Shown here: in pieces, positions 1 through 5,811 of the stretch
Layout: each line of letters opens with the position of its first letter
Position numbering within the stretch: the stretch's first letter is position 1
Assembly: GCA_934675465.1 (NCBI GenBank)
Contig: CAKUQM010000041.1
Location: forward strand, 1-13,697
Reading direction: 5' to 3'
Source: an uncultured Erysipelotrichaceae bacterium
Lineage (GTDB): Bacteria > Bacillota_I > Bacilli_A > Erysipelotrichales > Erysipelotrichaceae
DNA length: 13,697 nt
Program-made: the position numbers and the translations under genes
Notes under the pieces: generated by a model
Told to the model about the DNA's origin: nothing
The model's database searches: none
Seen by the model: the letters and a program-made list of their open reading frames with translations, nothing else

Positions 1-68
1 CTAGCGATGATATTAGCAGCTTTTCTTGACATATCATCATAATTTGTTGCCTTAATTAATTTGAACAT
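1..68 (-). CDS. nagB: Glucosamine-6-phosphate deaminase, N-terminal fragment (probable)
   Basis: Only the first 22 codons are present; the gene runs off the left edge. The peptide begins MFKLIKATNYDDMSRKAANI, which resembles the N-terminus of clostridial-type NagB proteins (a short beta strand, then 'NYDEMSKKAANIIA'). A good Shine-Dalgarno, AAAGGAGAGA (71-80), sits just upstream of the ATG and a TATAAT box lies further up, so the start is secure. NagB converts glucosamine-6-phosphate to fructose-6-phosphate and ammonia in the cytoplasm, linking amino sugars from wall or host glycans to glycolysis. It lies downstream of two same-strand YhfZ-type regulators, which could control it. The identification rests on 22 residues, so another member of the same isomerase/lactonase family (for example a 6-phosphogluconolactonase) is possible. 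Confidence 0.6.
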   Translation of the reverse strand, partial: MFKLIKATNYDDMSRKAANIIA

Positions 69-94
69 TTTCTCTCCTTTATACATACATAATG

Positions 95-110
95 CATACC
101 AATTATAGCA
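95..110 (-). promoter_or_regulatory. Extended -10 promoter for nagB
   Basis: On the minus strand the sequence TGCTATAAT (TATAAT at 102-107, TGC at 108-110) is a consensus extended -10 element. No convincing TTGACA is seen at the -35 position (GCCAAG with a 17-bp spacer), as often occurs with extended -10 promoters. The expected start of transcription is near 95, giving a short leader with the Shine-Dalgarno at 71-80. Nag genes can therefore be expressed independently of the yhfZ pair upstream. Confidence 0.6.
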
Positions 111-117
111 CAGACAT

Positions 118-1038
118 TTAGTAGCTTGGCTGTATCTTGCCATCTAGAACTTGCTTCTGAATATTTAAAATCTCATCCTTATCAACCAATTCATTAATCA
201 ACACATGAAGCTCTTTTCTATTACTATCAACAATCAAAACAGCATTGGTACTATCAAGATCAGTATCAAATGGATTACACTTTATATTTAATGCTTGCTT
301 ATTAGTCTCTCCCAAACACATGACAGTCGCATCAATACTTCCATCCATTATCTTTTCAAACATTCTTAAATATTGAACTTCAACAAATTCAACGTTTTTA
401 CCCCCGCAAAGTTTCTCAGTCAATATTGTTTGGTCAATAGAACTTTTATCAACGCCAATTCTCATTCCATCTCTAATTTCTGTTTCATTATTATCATGAA
501 ACATTACCACATGTTGTTTGGTATATGAAAAAGGACCAAAATCAATCAAAATATCAACATCATCATGCTTTTTTAAATATTCCTTAGCAGCCATCTTAGA
601 AACAATCGCAAAATCATAACGACCACTAGTTAACATTTCAATCCTATTCTTAGAACCCCTCATATAAGCCAGATTAACAGGTATATCATCAGAATTTTTC
701 ATTTGACTTATTAAACCAGAAGCCAAACCCTCAAAACGCTTAGTATAAGGCAAAGGCATAGCCCCAAATAAATATTGAACACCAATAAGATGCAACAACT
801 TCTTAACATCCTTATTCACAAGATAAGAACCCATATGGCCCCTAGAAACAACCTCAACAGCACCCGTTTTAATCAAAGTCTTTAACGCATTGTGTGTAGT
901 ACCAATCGGAATATCATTTTCCACAGACAACTCACTAACAGTCGGAAGACGACCCCCTAAAGGAATCCCTATCACAATTCTTGCCATCTTGATACAAGCT
1001 AATCCATTCTTGCTCATTAATTCTTGATTTACATCCAT
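118..1038 (-). CDS. yhfZ: YhfZ-family transcriptional regulator, copy 1
   Basis: A 306-residue protein matching E. coli YhfZ along its length. Residues about 5-75 form a GntR/HTH_41-like winged helix (LPTVSEL, then the recognition region GTTHNALKTLI, then a wing with RGHMGSYLV). The rest is the YhfZ C-terminal domain, which resembles a solute-binding fold (FGAMPLPYTKRFEGLASGL near 91, AYMRGS near 124, YDFAIVSKMAA near 141, ending QPSY as in E. coli YhfZ). The family's ligand and targets are not established to my knowledge. I chose the ATG at 1038: AGGGG lies 8 nt upstream, and the start aligns exactly with that of the neighbouring paralogue. A longer reading to 1101 would add 21 unconserved residues and overlap the upstream gene. 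It lies 34 bp after the second copy and probably shares its transcript. Confidence 0.85.
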   Translation of the reverse strand: MDVNQELMSKNGLACIKMARIVIGIPLGGRLPTVSELSVENDIPIGTTHNALKTLIKTGAVEVVSRGHMGSYLVNKDVKKLLHLIGVQYLFGAMPLPYTKRFEGLASGLISQMKNSDDIPVNLAYMRGSKNRIEMLTSGRYDFAIVSKMAAKEYLKKHDDVDILIDFGPFSYTKQHVVMFHDNNETEIRDGMRIGVDKSSIDQTILTEKLCGGKNVEFVEVQYLRMFEKIMDGSIDATVMCLGETNKQALNIKCNPFDTDLDSTNAVLIVDSNRKELHVLINELVDKDEILNIQKQVLDGKIQPSY

Positions 1039-1072
1039 ATTTTTTACCCCTACTTGCTTGCAATATTTTAGA

Positions 1073-1966
1073 TTAATACCTAGGCATAATTTTACCTTCA
1101 ACCACTTGTTTTTGTATCTCTATAATTTCCTTTTTATCTATTAAATCCCTTATTATTTCAGCGACTTCCATCTTTTCGCTATCAACAATCAAAACCGCAC
1201 ACGACCCGTCAACAGGAATATCGTCATAAATAATATTATCATCATATATTAAAGCAGCATCAATATTTCCTAACTCCAATTCATCATCCATTCTTGAAGA
1301 TAATATTTCTATATACTCAACCTTCTTTTTTCTACATAAATCCTTAGATAACTTTATTTGATCGATAGAACAAGGATCAATGCCGATTCTCATGCCATCT
1401 TTTATTTCATTAATGCTTGCATTATGAAACTTTAAAGAATAATTTTGAGTATAAGAAAAAATCCCAAAATTCAAAACAATATCGATACCGCCATTTTTCT
1501 TAATATACTCATTAGCAGCCATCTTAGAAACAATCACAAAATCATAACGGCCATTAATAAGCATCTCAATACGAGTCTTAGAACCCCTCATATATGCCAA
1601 ATTAATAGGAACATTATATTCATTATTCATTTGACTTATTATTCCTGATGCCAGACCCTTAAAATATTTATTTTCTGTTATAGGCATAGCCCCAAAAATA
1701 TATTGAACACCAATTATACTTAATAACTTCTTAACATCCTTGCCAACAAGAAAAGAACCCATATGGCCTCTAGGAATAATCTCTATCGCACCATACTCTA
1801 TCAATGTTCTTAAGGCATTATGGGTAGTTCCTACCGGAATACAATTAGAGTTTGCTAATTCGCTAACTGTTGGCATACGAGCTCCAATTGGAACCTTTAT
1901 CAAGCTTTTAGCCATCTTAACACAAGCTAACCCATTCTTACCCATTATTTTTTGATTGATATCCAT
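1073..1966 (-). CDS. yhfZ: YhfZ-family transcriptional regulator, copy 2
   Basis: A 297-residue paralogue of the adjacent downstream gene. The first 160 residues align without gaps at 108 identities by my hand count. The DNA-binding core PTVSEL / GTTHNALRTLI / RGHMGSFLV is almost unchanged. The last ~140 residues keep only islands such as DGMRIGID, CSIDQ, AVLIVDS and the EIQKQVVEGKI-type tail. This suggests two regulators that read similar DNA but respond to different ligands (inference). There is no Shine-Dalgarno before the ATG at 1966; a TATAAA box ends 8 nt upstream, so the message may be leaderless. A terminator at 1991-2019 separates it from the gene upstream, so it should have its own promoter. 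Direct target genes are unknown; nagB downstream is the obvious candidate. Confidence 0.85.
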   Translation of the reverse strand: MDINQKIMGKNGLACVKMAKSLIKVPIGARMPTVSELANSNCIPVGTTHNALRTLIEYGAIEIIPRGHMGSFLVGKDVKKLLSIIGVQYIFGAMPITENKYFKGLASGIISQMNNEYNVPINLAYMRGSKTRIEMLINGRYDFVIVSKMAANEYIKKNGGIDIVLNFGIFSYTQNYSLKFHNASINEIKDGMRIGIDPCSIDQIKLSKDLCRKKKVEYIEILSSRMDDELELGNIDAALIYDDNIIYDDIPVDGSCAVLIVDSEKMEVAEIIRDLIDKKEIIEIQKQVVEGKIMPRY

Positions 1967-1974
1967 AGCTATAT

Positions 1975-1980
1975 TTTATA
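1975..1980 (-). promoter_or_regulatory. -10-like element directly upstream of yhfZ copy 2
   Basis: TATAAA on the minus strand, ending 8 nt before the ATG at 1966 and lying just past the U-tract of the preceding terminator. No recognisable -35 is seen, since that position falls in the terminator stem. If used, transcription would start at or within two bases of the start codon. Low information content makes this tentative in such AT-rich DNA. Confidence 0.35.
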
Positions 1981-1990
1981 CTAAGATAAT

Positions 1991-2019
1991 AAAAAAATGG
2001 CTCACTATATTGAACCACT
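1991..2019 (-). terminator. Rho-independent terminator after the zinc-ribbon gene
   Basis: Read on the minus strand, AGTGGTTCA and TGAGCCATT form a 9-bp stem (two G-U pairs) around the loop ATATAG, followed by a run of seven T. It begins 4 bp after the TAA of the gene at 2024-2371, so it ends that transcript. Confidence 0.8.
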
Positions 2020-2023
2020 TTAC

Positions 2024-2371
2024 TTATTTTTTACTCTTTTTGTCAATTTCCACATGCTCATAGCATAAACCAAATAACTTATAAGTTAACCATAAACCAA
2101 CTTTTTGAGAAACGGTAGATAAACCAAAAGCCAATAAAATTGTCAACGCAACAATCATAGCCGTAGATTTAGTAACCGCAAAAATCATTGTCACAAAAAC
2201 AAAAGAAACAAGCACGATAAAAATATAACGCAAAACGGTATACTTAGTCTTAGTCTTCTTATCCAAATCCATCTTACCCTGACAATGAGGGCAAGTAACC
2301 TGTTCGCTTAAATTCTTTGAATTAACATCAATCTTATGACCACATCTATAACACTTAACTTCATTCTTCAT
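2024..2371 (-). CDS. Small zinc-ribbon membrane protein of unknown function
   Basis: A 115-residue protein. The N-terminus holds two CxxC pairs (Cys7/Cys10 and Cys27/Cys30), a typical zinc-ribbon ('CYRCGHKID' then 'CPHCQGKMD'). Two hydrophobic segments follow at about residues 46-66 and 70-88, and then a basic tail ending KKSKK. The likely topology is a cytoplasmic ribbon anchored by a membrane hairpin. I cannot assign it to a named family. The ATG at 2371 is supported by AGGAGA (2381-2386) 9 nt upstream. It is a single-gene transcription unit: TATAAT at 2394-2399 and the terminator at 1991-2019 bracket it. Zinc-ribbon/membrane proteins of this type often sense or scaffold something, but no role can be read from the sequence. 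Confidence 0.75.
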   Translation of the reverse strand: MKNEVKCYRCGHKIDVNSKNLSEQVTCPHCQGKMDLDKKTKTKYTVLRYIFIVLVSFVFVTMIFAVTKSTAMIVALTILLAFGLSTVSQKVGLWLTYKLFGLCYEHVEIDKKSKK

Positions 2372-2393
2372 AATTTAAAATCTCCTATAAAGT

Positions 2394-2399
2394 ATTATA
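2394..2399 (-). promoter_or_regulatory. -10 box for the zinc-ribbon gene
   Basis: Perfect TATAAT on the minus strand, with transcription expected near 2387, immediately before the Shine-Dalgarno AGGAGA. The 17-bp-spaced -35 position falls in the inverted repeat at 2407-2422 (TTCCAC, a poor match to TTGACA). The promoter thus starts where the upstream operon's terminator ends, and the repeat could double as an operator. Confidence 0.5.
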
Positions 2400-2400
2400 A

Positions 2401-2430
2401 AGAAAATTCCACCTAAGTGGAACTTCTTTT
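2401..2430. terminator. Hairpin with T-tracts on both sides (bidirectional terminator)
   Basis: TTCCAC (2407-2412) and GTGGAA (2417-2422) are a perfect inverted repeat around CTAA. On the minus strand the stem is followed by TTTTCTTT, and on the plus strand by CTTCTTTTT. It is the best candidate to end the glpK-cmpB transcript. Because it also overlaps the -35 zone of the next gene, it might act as an operator instead. Confidence 0.6.
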
Positions 2431-2445
2431 TAATATATAAACGAA

Positions 2446-2504
2446 AGGGAGACACAAAGTATTTAATTACTTTGTACCCTAATGATAACTTTCAAATGTG
2501 AAAG
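2446..2504. repeat. Two hairpins in the 3' flank of the glpK operon
   Basis: ACAAAGTA (2454-2461) and TACTTTGT (2468-2475) form a perfect 8-bp inverted repeat around TTTAAT; AGGG/CCCT (2446-2449 and 2477-2480) can extend it across an asymmetric internal loop. CTTTCA (2489-2494) and TGAAAG (2499-2504) form a second 6-bp stem around AATG. Neither has a T-tract. The 164-bp gap 2372-2535 contains no convincing gene. These could be 3'-UTR structure protecting the glpK-cmpB mRNA, or a small RNA. Confidence 0.5.
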
Positions 2505-2535
2505 CTGTGTGTATACATTATGGAAAATTATGTGA

Positions 2536-3288
2536 TTATTTCTTATGACGCAAGTTTTGGAAAACCTCTGCCTTATTTTCTAAGATTTCACTATACTTAG
2601 ACAAAGTATCCTTTAAAGACATATTCTCAATTTTAACTTGATTGAAGAAAGGAAGCTTCTTTTCAGCCTCAATACGCTTTTGAGCAAGTAAATCCTTAAG
2701 CTCTTCATACTTAACAACAATACCATGCATATCACCAAAATGCTTAATATCAATAGCTTCTTTTGTAGAAACATAATTATCAATAAGGAAGACACCATAG
2801 AACAAGCCGATAAAGAATGAGAAAGCCAAGTTATTTGTCAGCCAAACAATACCATCAATCGCAATTGGATGAATTACTAAATAATAAACAGCACCTATCG
2901 CACCCCAAAAGAAAGAGAACAATGGACAAATAACGCCCATGATATTTCCCCATCTTTTACGATAATCCCAAAGACGCATGTTCATTACTTTCAACAAGAA
3001 AACACCACCAACAAACTCAATAAGTGTCATTGCGATTGTAATACCGATAATAATTACAATTGCTGGCGGATTATCCAAATACGCATCTACTGTATAAGTG
3101 ATACAAAACATCGTTGTAAGACCCACACCATAGATTGGAAGATAAGGGCCTTTACAAAAACCTGGGTTAATAAAATACTTACCACGAGGACCTGAATGAC
3201 TAATTAGATTTCTAAAAAAGAATTCTAGTATATAGCCAAGCAAGGCTCCCGCAAAAAATAAAAATGCTAAAATTAATGGAATATTCAT
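2536..3288 (-). CDS. CmpB-type putative ABC-transporter permease-like membrane protein
   Basis: A 250-residue protein of the ABC_trans_CmpB family (PF06541), a widespread Firmicute membrane family of uncertain function. Hydrophobic segments lie near residues 3-22, 50-68, 75-100, 117-140 and 150-172. Family hallmarks are the Arg-rich loop followed by NPGFCKGPYLPIYG (41-54), LIEFVGG near 89, LWDY near 107 and the IHPI stretch near 139. A hydrophilic, probably helical cytoplasmic tail of about 75 residues follows and is longer than I expect for the core family. The ATG at 3288 is 12 bp after the glpK stop and lacks a Shine-Dalgarno, so translation is probably coupled to glpK. Despite the family name, no ABC ATPase is adjacent, and the transport role is unproven. 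Confidence 0.75.
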   Translation of the reverse strand: MNIPLILAFLFFAGALLGYILEFFFRNLISHSGPRGKYFINPGFCKGPYLPIYGVGLTTMFCITYTVDAYLDNPPAIVIIIGITIAMTLIEFVGGVFLLKVMNMRLWDYRKRWGNIMGVICPLFSFFWGAIGAVYYLVIHPIAIDGIVWLTNNLAFSFFIGLFYGVFLIDNYVSTKEAIDIKHFGDMHGIVVKYEELKDLLAQKRIEAEKKLPFFNQVKIENMSLKDTLSKYSEILENKAEVFQNLRHKK

Positions 3289-3300
3289 GAGACAATATTA

Positions 3301-4791
3301 TCACGATTTTGCCCAAAATAAAGCTGTATCAATCGCTTTCTTCCAGCCCTTAATCTTTGTATCCCTAACTTCCTTAGTCATCGTACTAGAGAAACTCTTA
3401 TCAATTGACCAATTATACTTGATTTCATCTTCATCCTTATAAAAACCAACAGCTAAACCAGCCAAATATGCAGCGCCCAAAGCTGTAGTCTCAGTCACCA
3501 TAGGACGATATACCTTGGCATTTAATAAATCAGCTTGAAATTGCATCAAAAGATTATTAGCACTAGCACCACCATCAACCTTAAGCTCTCTAACCACTAC
3601 ACCAGCATCCTCTTCCATAGCCTTGACAATATCATATGTTTCATAAGCTATAGATTCTAAAGTAGCTCTAACCAAATGATTCTTATTAAAACCACGAGTA
3701 ATACCTACAATTGTACCCCTAGCATGTTGTGACCAATATGGAGCACCTAGTCCTGTAAAAGCGGGAACCACATAAGCACCTTCAGTATCACTTACTTCAC
3801 TTGCCAAAACTTCACTCTCTCTAGCGAAATTAATTATCTTTAATTCATCTCTTAACCACTGAATAACAGCGCCACCAATAAATATTGAACCCTCTAGAGC
3901 ATATTGAATCTTGCCATTAGCACTAGCTGCAATCGTAGTTACCAAGCCATTATTTGATCTAACCAAATCAGTACCTGTATTCATTAATAAGAAACAGCCA
4001 GTACCATAGGTATTCTTCATTTCACCCTTATTAAAACAGCATTGTCCAAATAAAGCACATTGTTGATCACCTGCTGCCCCACTTATCTTAATTGGTGCCT
4101 TAAACATCTCAGGAACAGTCTCACCATAGACATAACTAGATGGTTTAACATCAGGCAATAAAGACTCTGGAATATCTAATAACTCTAATAATTCTTTATC
4201 CCACTCTAATGTATTAATATTAAACAACATTGTTCTAGAAGCGTTAGTATAGTCGGTAACATGTACCTTACCACCTGTTAGATTATAAATTAACCAAGTA
4301 TCAATAGTACCAAAATATAGTTCACCTTTGTTAGCCCTATCTCTTACCCCTTCTACATTATCTAAAATCCACTTAATCTTACTACCAGAGAAATAAGCAT
4401 CAGGAACTAATCCTGTTTTCTCCTTAATCATATCGCTATAGCCTTTTTCTACTAGATCATCGATGATATCACTAGTTCTACGGCACTGCCACACAATTGC
4501 ATTATAAACAGGTTCCCCCGTTGCTTTATCCCATATCAAAGTTGTTTCTCTTTGATTAGTAATACCGATACTAGCCACATCACTTGGATTAATTCTTCCG
4601 TGTTTTAAAGCCAGTCTTGCTACTTCTAAAATTGAACTAAAAATTTCTTTACCATCATGTTCTACCCAAGCAGGATGAGGATAGTATTGAGTAAATTCCT
4701 TTTGAGCCACAGAAACCATATTCCCCAACTTATCAAAGATGATACAGCGAGAACTAGTAGTCCCTTGGTCAAGAGCCATCACATACTTCAT
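3301..4791 (-). CDS. glpK: Glycerol kinase
   Basis: A complete 496-residue FGGY-family kinase, the usual GlpK length. It phosphorylates glycerol to sn-glycerol-3-phosphate with ATP in the cytoplasm. Diagnostic features are DQGTTSSR (8-15), TNQRETT (78-84) with the glycerol-contacting WQCRRT (101-106), AGDQQCALFGQ (240-250) carrying catalytic Asp241, NTYGTGCF, LEGSIFIGGA, TGLGAPYW and DGGASANN. The segment that in enterococcal and bacillal enzymes carries the HPr-phosphorylated His (about residues 219-238 here) contains no histidine, so PTS activation by HPr is unlikely (inference). GGAGA at 4801-4805 lies 9 nt before the ATG. It is the first gene of a two-gene unit with the CmpB-like protein; no glpF or glpO is adjacent, so uptake and oxidation of the product must be encoded elsewhere. 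Transcribed divergently from the LD-carboxypeptidase gene. Confidence 0.97.
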   Translation of the reverse strand: MKYVMALDQGTTSSRCIIFDKLGNMVSVAQKEFTQYYPHPAWVEHDGKEIFSSILEVARLALKHGRINPSDVASIGITNQRETTLIWDKATGEPVYNAIVWQCRRTSDIIDDLVEKGYSDMIKEKTGLVPDAYFSGSKIKWILDNVEGVRDRANKGELYFGTIDTWLIYNLTGGKVHVTDYTNASRTMLFNINTLEWDKELLELLDIPESLLPDVKPSSYVYGETVPEMFKAPIKISGAAGDQQCALFGQCCFNKGEMKNTYGTGCFLLMNTGTDLVRSNNGLVTTIAASANGKIQYALEGSIFIGGAVIQWLRDELKIINFARESEVLASEVSDTEGAYVVPAFTGLGAPYWSQHARGTIVGITRGFNKNHLVRATLESIAYETYDIVKAMEEDAGVVVRELKVDGGASANNLLMQFQADLLNAKVYRPMVTETTALGAAYLAGLAVGFYKDEDEIKYNWSIDKSFSSTMTKEVRDTKIKGWKKAIDTALFWAKS

Positions 4792-4820
4792 ATTTATTTT
4801 TCTCCATTAAATCGTTAAAT

Positions 4821-4851
4821 AAATTATATAATTTTGAGTATGATATATCCA
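4821..4851. promoter_or_regulatory. Palindromic shared -10 region of divergent glpK and LD-carboxypeptidase promoters
   Basis: AAATTATATAATTT (4821-4834) is a perfect palindrome that gives TATAAT on both strands (minus 4823-4828, plus 4827-4832). For glpK, TGGATA (4846-4851, minus) sits 17 bp away as a 4/6 match to TTGACA, inside the other gene's coding region. The plus-strand -35 is weak. Start sites would be near 4816 (minus) and 4839-4840 (plus), so the two promoters compete for the same DNA and are likely to be mutually exclusive. Confidence 0.6.
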
Positions 4852-5811
4852 AATTATTTAAAAAAAGATGACACTATTGGCATTTGTGCCCTAAGTGCTG
4901 GCGTTGGTGATGATATTGAAGAATACGAAAAATCATTAAGTTTTTTATCTAGACAAAACAAAATATTCGAAACAGCATCAGTGAGAAACAACGCATTAGT
5001 TGCCAATACACCCATTATTAGAGCTAAGGAATTAAATTCATTAGTATCCAACAAAGATATTAAAGCTATAATTTGCGCAGCAGGTGGTGATGGCCAACTC
5101 GAGACATTGCCTTATATTGACTATGAAAATATTAAAAACAATCCTAAGTGGTATCTAGGAGCAAGTGATCCTACTAACCTTTTATTTGTTGTAACTACCA
5201 TGTTAGATATAGCTACCCTATATTCATGTAACGCTAAATCTTTTGTAGGAAATAAGGATGATTTAATCACTTATGAATATTTATATGGTAAGCTATCTAA
5301 ACAAGAAAGTTATGAAACATATCAACCATTTATCGACTATATAAATGATAATGATAATTATTTACCAGTTAGATATGAAAGTGAAAAAGATTTTAAAACT
5401 AAAGGAAGAATCATTGGAGGATGTCTAGATTGTCTAGCCAAGATAATCGGCACGCCCTATGATCATGTAAATGAATTTATTGAAAAATATAAGGATGATG
5501 GTATTATTTGGCACTTTGACATCTTCTCTATGTCAGCCTTTGATGTATATTTAACCTTATTACAATTTAAATTAGCAGGTTATTTCAAATATACAAAAGC
5601 TATATTATTTGGAAGAGTAGCCTTTGAAAGTACTGCCTATAATAAGTACATCACAAGTTATCAACAAGCATATTCAAAAGCACTAGAAAACATTCCATTT
5701 ATTAGTGAAATGGACATTGGACATACCCATCCTCATTTCACCATCATCAATGGAGCTATTGTAGAAGTTGAATATGAAAATCATAAAGGATCAATATCTT
5801 ATCTTATATAA
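4840..5811 (+). CDS. S66-family LD-carboxypeptidase (LdcA/MccF-like)
   Basis: A 323-residue protein of peptidase family S66, cytoplasmic (no signal peptide). Family members cleave the L-to-D bond of tetrapeptides released from peptidoglycan (LdcA) or detoxify microcin C (MccF). Visible landmarks are DTIGICALSAG at the N-terminus (11-21), the AAGGDGQLETLPYID loop (80-94), the nucleophile elbow GASD with Ser109, GGCLDCLAKIIGTPYD (193-208), and GHTHP with His295. The position of the catalytic Glu of relatives (as in 'WYLES') reads WHFDI here, putting Asp227 in its place. I prefer the ATG at 4840, since a TTG at 4834 would precede the predicted transcription start; there is no Shine-Dalgarno, and TATAAT ends 7 nt before the ATG. 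Its 3' end overlaps truA by 21 bp, tail to tail, and its terminator lies inside truA. Confidence 0.85.
   Translation: MIYPNYLKKDDTIGICALSAGVGDDIEEYEKSLSFLSRQNKIFETASVRNNALVANTPIIRAKELNSLVSNKDIKAIICAAGGDGQLETLPYIDYENIKNNPKWYLGASDPTNLLFVVTTMLDIATLYSCNAKSFVGNKDDLITYEYLYGKLSKQESYETYQPFIDYINDNDNYLPVRYESEKDFKTKGRIIGGCLDCLAKIIGTPYDHVNEFIEKYKDDGIIWHFDIFSMSAFDVYLTLLQFKLAGYFKYTKAILFGRVAFESTAYNKYITSYQQAYSKALENIPFISEMDIGHTHPHFTIINGAIVEVEYENHKGSISYLI

Noticed and set aside
1039..1101. A 21-residue N-terminal extension of yhfZ copy 1
   Set aside because: It overlaps the upstream gene and has no counterpart in the paralogue; the ATG at 1038 has a good Shine-Dalgarno.
1445..1955. Plus-strand open frames opposite yhfZ copy 2
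   Set aside because: Low-complexity shadow frames without ribosome sites, opposite a well-conserved gene.
2482..2535. A 17-codon plus-strand frame containing a CxxC (MITFKCESC...)
   Set aside because: It has no Shine-Dalgarno and is too short; the interval is better explained as hairpin-forming 3' flank.
4800..4815. A CcpA cre-like site upstream of glpK (TTTAACGATTTAAT on the minus strand)
   Set aside because: It matches only the central CG and a few flanking bases of the cre consensus, which is expected often in such AT-rich DNA.
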